Shown here piece after piece: positions 6,109-8,766 of a stretch of DNA of 8,766 nt. The stretch is from SAR324 cluster bacterium (GTDB lineage: Bacteria > SAR324 > JACQKK01): NCBI GenBank assembly GCA_027296185.1, contig JAPUJL010000185.1, positions 1 to 8,766 of the forward strand, written 5' to 3'. Within the stretch, counting starts at the first letter, position 1, and every line of letters starts with the position of its first letter. A model generated the notes under the pieces. It worked only from the letters and a program-made list of their open reading frames with translations, had not been told where the DNA came from and searched no databases. Position numbers and translations under genes: made by a program.

Positions 6109-7110
6109 ATGAGCGGAACCCCGATTCGGATCGGCATCATCGGTGCGGGAGGCATCGTCAAACAGCGCCATCTGCCCGGCTTCCGGGACATCGCCGATTG
6201 CGAGGTGGTGGCCGTGCACAATCGCCGCCGGGAAAACGCCGAGGCCGTAGCGAAGGAATGGAACATCCCGAATGTGGTGGACTCGCCCGAAGCCCTTTAC
6301 GGCCGCGGCGACATCGACGCCGTGCTGATCGGTACCACCCCCTACCTGCACCGCGACCTGACCGTCGCCGCCCTGGATGCGGGCAAGCACGTGTTCTGCC
6401 AGGCGCGCATGGCCCGCGACGTGGCCGAGGCCCGGGATATGCTGGCCGCGGCGGAAAAGCGCAAGGACTTGGTGACCATGCTCTGCCCGCCGCCCCACGT
6501 GATGCCGGGGGAGCAGTGGGTTCGGCAACTGCTCGATGCGGGGGAGCTGGGCGAGCTGCGGCTGGTGCGCATGCATCACCTCACCGCCGGGTGGCTCGAT
6601 CCGGCGGTGCCCATGCACTGGCGGGCCAGCCGGGAGGTCTCCGGCTACCAGACCCTGACTCTGGGCATCTACAACGAGATCCTCAACCGTTGGGTGGGGC
6701 CGGCCCGCACCGTCAGCGCGGCCGGCAAGGTGTTCACGCCCGAGCGGCGGAACGCGGAGACGGGGGAGATGGAAAACGGAGCCCACTACGCCTATACTTT
6801 CTCCGGCGTGGCGCCCTTCGGCGCGGGCGATGCCATCGAAATCTACGGTACCCAGGGCGCCCTGTTCTACGACGTCGCCAAACAGGAAATCCGCGTCGGT
6901 AAGATGGGGCAAGGCGACCAGGCGGCGCTCGTGGCGATTCCCGAGGAGCTGCGCGGCTCCTGGCGCGTGGAGGCCGATTTCGTCTCGGCGATCCGCGAGG
7001 GCACCCCGGTTTCCCCAGACTTTCACGAGGGCGTCCAGTACATGGAGTTCGTCGAGGCCGTGGGCCGCTCCATCGAGGAAGGCCGGACCATCAACCTGCC
7101 GCTGCCGTGA
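6109..7110 (+). CDS. Gfo/Idh/MocA-family oxidoreductase with altered EKP motif
   Basis: Members are NAD(P)-dependent oxidoreductases acting mostly on sugars and cyclitols. The 333-residue product has normal length. Residues 6-125 form the Rossmann domain: IRIGIIGAGGI (6-16) carries the nucleotide-binding glycines, VVAVHNR (33-39) is the second strand, and DAVLIGTTPYLH (70-81) precedes the nicotinamide region. Residues 128-333 form the family's alpha/beta C-terminal domain with GELGELRLVR (145-154). Most members have Glu-Lys-Pro after GKHVxC; here it is Gln98-Ala99-Arg100. The usual Asp-x-Gly-x-His-x-x-Asp signature is T184-L-G-I-Y188-N-E-I. The putative catalytic Lys and His are thus both absent. 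The remainder is well conserved, so this is more likely a divergent subfamily than a decayed gene. GGGAG (6094-6098) lies 10 nt before the ATG. Substrate unknown. Confidence 0.9.
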   Translation: MSGTPIRIGIIGAGGIVKQRHLPGFRDIADCEVVAVHNRRRENAEAVAKEWNIPNVVDSPEALYGRGDIDAVLIGTTPYLHRDLTVAALDAGKHVFCQARMARDVAEARDMLAAAEKRKDLVTMLCPPPHVMPGEQWVRQLLDAGELGELRLVRMHHLTAGWLDPAVPMHWRASREVSGYQTLTLGIYNEILNRWVGPARTVSAAGKVFTPERRNAETGEMENGAHYAYTFSGVAPFGAGDAIEIYGTQGALFYDVAKQEIRVGKMGQGDQAALVAIPEELRGSWRVEADFVSAIREGTPVSPDFHEGVQYMEFVEAVGRSIEEGRTINLPLP

Positions 7111-7187
7111 GGGCGGCGGCCGGGCCATGAGCCGTGGCCGGCGGCAGATAGCCCACGGAGCGTTCGGTGGCGTCCGGGACCAGTAGC

Positions 7188-7193
7188 GGAGAT
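7188..7193 (+). promoter_or_regulatory. Shine-Dalgarno site of the cinA-like gene
   Basis: GGAGAT lies just before the ATG at 7196, with GGAG ending 4 nt from the start. It supports this start, which also matches the canonical CinA N-terminus. Confidence 0.6.
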
Positions 7194-7195
7194 CG

Positions 7196-8506
7196 ATGAA
7201 TATCGAAGTGATCTGCACCGGCGACGAGGTGCTGACGGGAAAAATCGTCAACTCCAACTATGCATTCATCGCGCAGAAGCTGGAGGATTACGGGCTCTCC
7301 GTTCAAAGCGGCCTGACCGTCGGGGACGACCGGGAGGCGTTGCTGGAGGCGTTTCTGAAGGCGGGAGAACGGGCCGACGCGGTGATCGTCAACGGCGGGC
7401 TCGGCCCCACCGTGGACGACCTATCCCAGGAGGTCGCGGCACAGGCAGCCGGCGTGGAACTGGTGCTCCACGAATCGTGGCTGTACCGCATGGAGCGCTT
7501 CTTCCAGAGCCGGGGGCGCACCATGCCGCCCAACAACCGGAAGCAGGCCATGCTTCCCGAGGGGGCGGAGATGCTGGACAACCCCATCGGCACGGCCTGC
7601 GGCTTCGCGGTCGGCATCGGCAAGGCGACCTTCTTCTTCACCCCTGGCGTGCCGCGGGAGCTGTTTCGGATGTTGGACGAGCAGATTCTCCCCCGGCTGC
7701 TGGGATCGGCGGGAGACCTGGGCGTGATCGTGCTGCGCCGGTTCCATTCCTTCGGGCTGGGCGAATCCCACGTGGATCAACTGCTCTCCGGCCTGGAGGA
7801 GATGGACCCCGACGGTACGGTCAAGCTGGGGTTTCGCGCGCACTATCCTCAGTTGGAGACCAAGCTGGTTTGTCATGCCCCCAACCACGACGTGGCGCGG
7901 GAGAAGCTGGAGCCCATCGAGGCGGAGGTCTACCGCCGCATCGGCAACTTCATCCTGGCCGTGGACGACGAGACCCACGAATCGGTCGTGCGGGGACTGA
8001 TCGAGGCCGGTGGCGGATCGCTGGCGGTGATCGAGGACATCACCGGGGGCCGGGTGGCTCAGCGGCTCAGCGCCCTGCCTGGGGCCGAACGGTTCTTTGT
8101 CAACGGAACGGTGGCGCTCACCGCCGAGGCCAAGCGGAACGACTTCGGCGCCGAGGACGGCGATTTCGATTGGGCGACGGCCCCCGACGAGGCGGTGGCC
8201 CTGCGCCTCGCCACCGCTGTCCGCGAGCGGGCGGGCAGCAGCCATGGCCTGGCCGTCATCGGGCGCTACGACGGCGAGCCGCGGGGCCGCGCCGGCCACG
8301 TCTCGGGCACCATCAACTATGCGCTGGCGGCTCCGGGAGGGGTGGTCTCGCGGCAGGCAGAGTTGACCGGCAGCCGGGATTGGGTCAGCCTCGGCGCCGC
8401 GGAAATGGGACTGGACGTGTTGCGGCGGCACCTGAAGGGCTTGCCTATCGACGAGCGGATCGACTTCGAGAAGACCGATTCGCCCCCGAGCGGGCGAGCC
8501 GGGTGA
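7196..8506 (+). CDS. cinA: CinA-family protein with degenerate C-terminal amidase domain
   Basis: CinA proteins combine an N-terminal molybdopterin-binding-like (COG1058) domain, reported to have ADP-ribose pyrophosphatase activity, with a C-terminal PncC domain that deamidates nicotinamide mononucleotide in pyridine-nucleotide salvage. The 436-residue length is normal. The N-terminal domain is well preserved: GDEVLTGKIVNSN (9-21), NGGLGPTVDD (66-75), NRKQAMLPEG (114-123), NPIGTACGF (129-137), PGVPRELFRML (150-160). A KH-like middle section follows, with FGLGESHVDQLL at 186-197. The C-terminal domain (about 262-416) is recognisable but altered. The usual ESCTGG is EDITGG at 280-285, replacing the catalytic Ser with Asp281. 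The Tyr-Ser-Asn-x-x-Lys motif becomes LTAEAK (308-313), losing Tyr and keeping Lys313. The SGIAGP motif is absent. NMN deamidation is therefore unlikely, while the N-terminal activity may persist. It lies 85 nt after the oxidoreductase gene. Confidence 0.92.
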   Translation: MNIEVICTGDEVLTGKIVNSNYAFIAQKLEDYGLSVQSGLTVGDDREALLEAFLKAGERADAVIVNGGLGPTVDDLSQEVAAQAAGVELVLHESWLYRMERFFQSRGRTMPPNNRKQAMLPEGAEMLDNPIGTACGFAVGIGKATFFFTPGVPRELFRMLDEQILPRLLGSAGDLGVIVLRRFHSFGLGESHVDQLLSGLEEMDPDGTVKLGFRAHYPQLETKLVCHAPNHDVAREKLEPIEAEVYRRIGNFILAVDDETHESVVRGLIEAGGGSLAVIEDITGGRVAQRLSALPGAERFFVNGTVALTAEAKRNDFGAEDGDFDWATAPDEAVALRLATAVRERAGSSHGLAVIGRYDGEPRGRAGHVSGTINYALAAPGGVVSRQAELTGSRDWVSLGAAEMGLDVLRRHLKGLPIDERIDFEKTDSPPSGRAG

Positions 8507-8583
8507 CTCCGACGGCAGTAGCTTCCGCACCCTGCGTTCCCGTGGCCCGTCCCCGCCGGAGCCGGGCGCGGATTGCCGGCGTT

Positions 8584-8619
8584 CCTTGCGGAAGCGCGCA
8601 CCGCGCCGGTTCCGCAGGG
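8584..8619 (+). terminator. Strong hairpin downstream of cinA
   Basis: CCTTGCGGAA (8584-8593) pairs with TTCCGCAGGG (8610-8619), a ten-base-pair stem with one G-T wobble. Inside it GCGCG (8594-8598) pairs with CGCGC (8602-8606) around CAC, with CGG (8607-8609) bulged. Only CTTTCG follows, so the U-tract is poor. It lies about 80 nt past the cinA stop and about 20 nt before a possible new gene, which fits a transcript end, but Rho-independent termination is not certain. Confidence 0.4.
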
Positions 8620-8638
8620 CTTTCGCCCGGACGTGAAA

Positions 8639-8766
8639 ATGGACGCTGAATCCATGGCCCACCGCAAACTGCACGGGGAATCGCCCAGAAAATTACACAG
8701 GGAATCGGAATGGGAACCGCGTCGTGAGGCGTTGGACGAGCGCGTGCGGAAATCCGCGGCCGAGGC
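8639..8766 (+). CDS. Possible start of a truncated gene at the right edge
   Basis: From the ATG at 8639 (or 8654) the frame stays open to the window end, giving 42 complete codons of a very polar product rich in Arg, Glu, His, Lys and Ser with no recognisable domain. It carries two eight-residue imperfect repeats, KLHGESPR and KLHRESEW, encoded by a 24-nt repeat. No clear Shine-Dalgarno precedes either start, and its third-position G+C is lower than in the neighbouring genes. It could be the N-terminus of a charged protein or a chance frame; the sequence beyond 8766 is needed. Confidence 0.3.
   Translation, partial: MDAESMAHRKLHGESPRKLHRESEWEPRREALDERVRKSAAE

Noticed and set aside
7119..7142. 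A bulged hairpin between the Gfo/Idh gene and cinA, considered as a terminator.
   Set aside because: The stem is GC-rich but no T-run follows, and the genes are codirectional and close. It may be chance pairing in GC-rich DNA.
4501..7257. A 918-codon open frame on the minus strand, antisense to the hypothetical and Gfo/Idh genes.
   Set aside because: Its translation is dominated by Arg, Pro, His, Gln and Gly with no family motif. The two plus-strand genes beneath it share one frame, so their high third-position G+C keeps the mirrored antisense frame free of stops. The plus-strand products read as real proteins.
7421..8674. A 417-codon minus-strand frame across cinA.
   Set aside because: It mirrors a clear CinA reading frame and shows only shadow-type composition.

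Overview
The window looks like a chromosomal segment of a GC-rich (roughly two-thirds G+C by eye) Gram-negative-type bacterium. The Sec accessory genes are split into yajC, a SecD of about 520 residues and a separate SecF of about 310 residues. That arrangement resembles Desulfobacterota/Myxococcota-like, Acidobacteriota-like and related uncultivated lineages. The lineage is an inference; no rRNA or tRNA is present to fix it. I see no CRISPR array, insertion sequence, prophage or complete mobile element.

Left part (about 1-3260, minus strand): the accessory Sec translocase operon, read right to left as yajC (3259-2894), secD (2818-1247) and secF (1082-156). Products act in the inner membrane with SecYEG, using proton-motive force to pull exported proteins to the periplasmic side. 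The far left end may hold the last residues of a convergent plus-strand gene.

Middle (about 3260-4734): a 491-nt gene-free leader upstream of yajC, packed with inverted repeats. It includes a nested, cloverleaf-like element at 3404-3512 and a neighbouring repeat of a type that I recall being scattered through many genomes. To its right lies a minus-strand exported DsbA/thioredoxin-fold protein (4488-3751) whose CxxC active site is replaced by Ser-Asp-His-Ser. A 246-nt divergent spacer separates it from the plus-strand genes.

Right part (4735-8506, plus strand): three codirectional genes. They are a 421-residue soluble protein I do not recognise, a Gfo/Idh/MocA-family oxidoreductase lacking the usual Glu-Lys-Pro motif, and a CinA-family protein whose C-terminal nicotinamide-nucleotide amidase domain has lost its catalytic serine and tyrosine. 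Gaps of 108 and 85 nt permit an operon but do not prove one. After cinA come a strong hairpin and the possible beginning of another gene that runs off the window.

The Sec genes are ordinary. The parts deserving a second look are the three recognisable family members with altered catalytic motifs (DsbA-like, Gfo/Idh, CinA), the unrecognised 421-residue protein, and the structured leader of yajC. I do not see a convincing self-contained new defence or mobile system.
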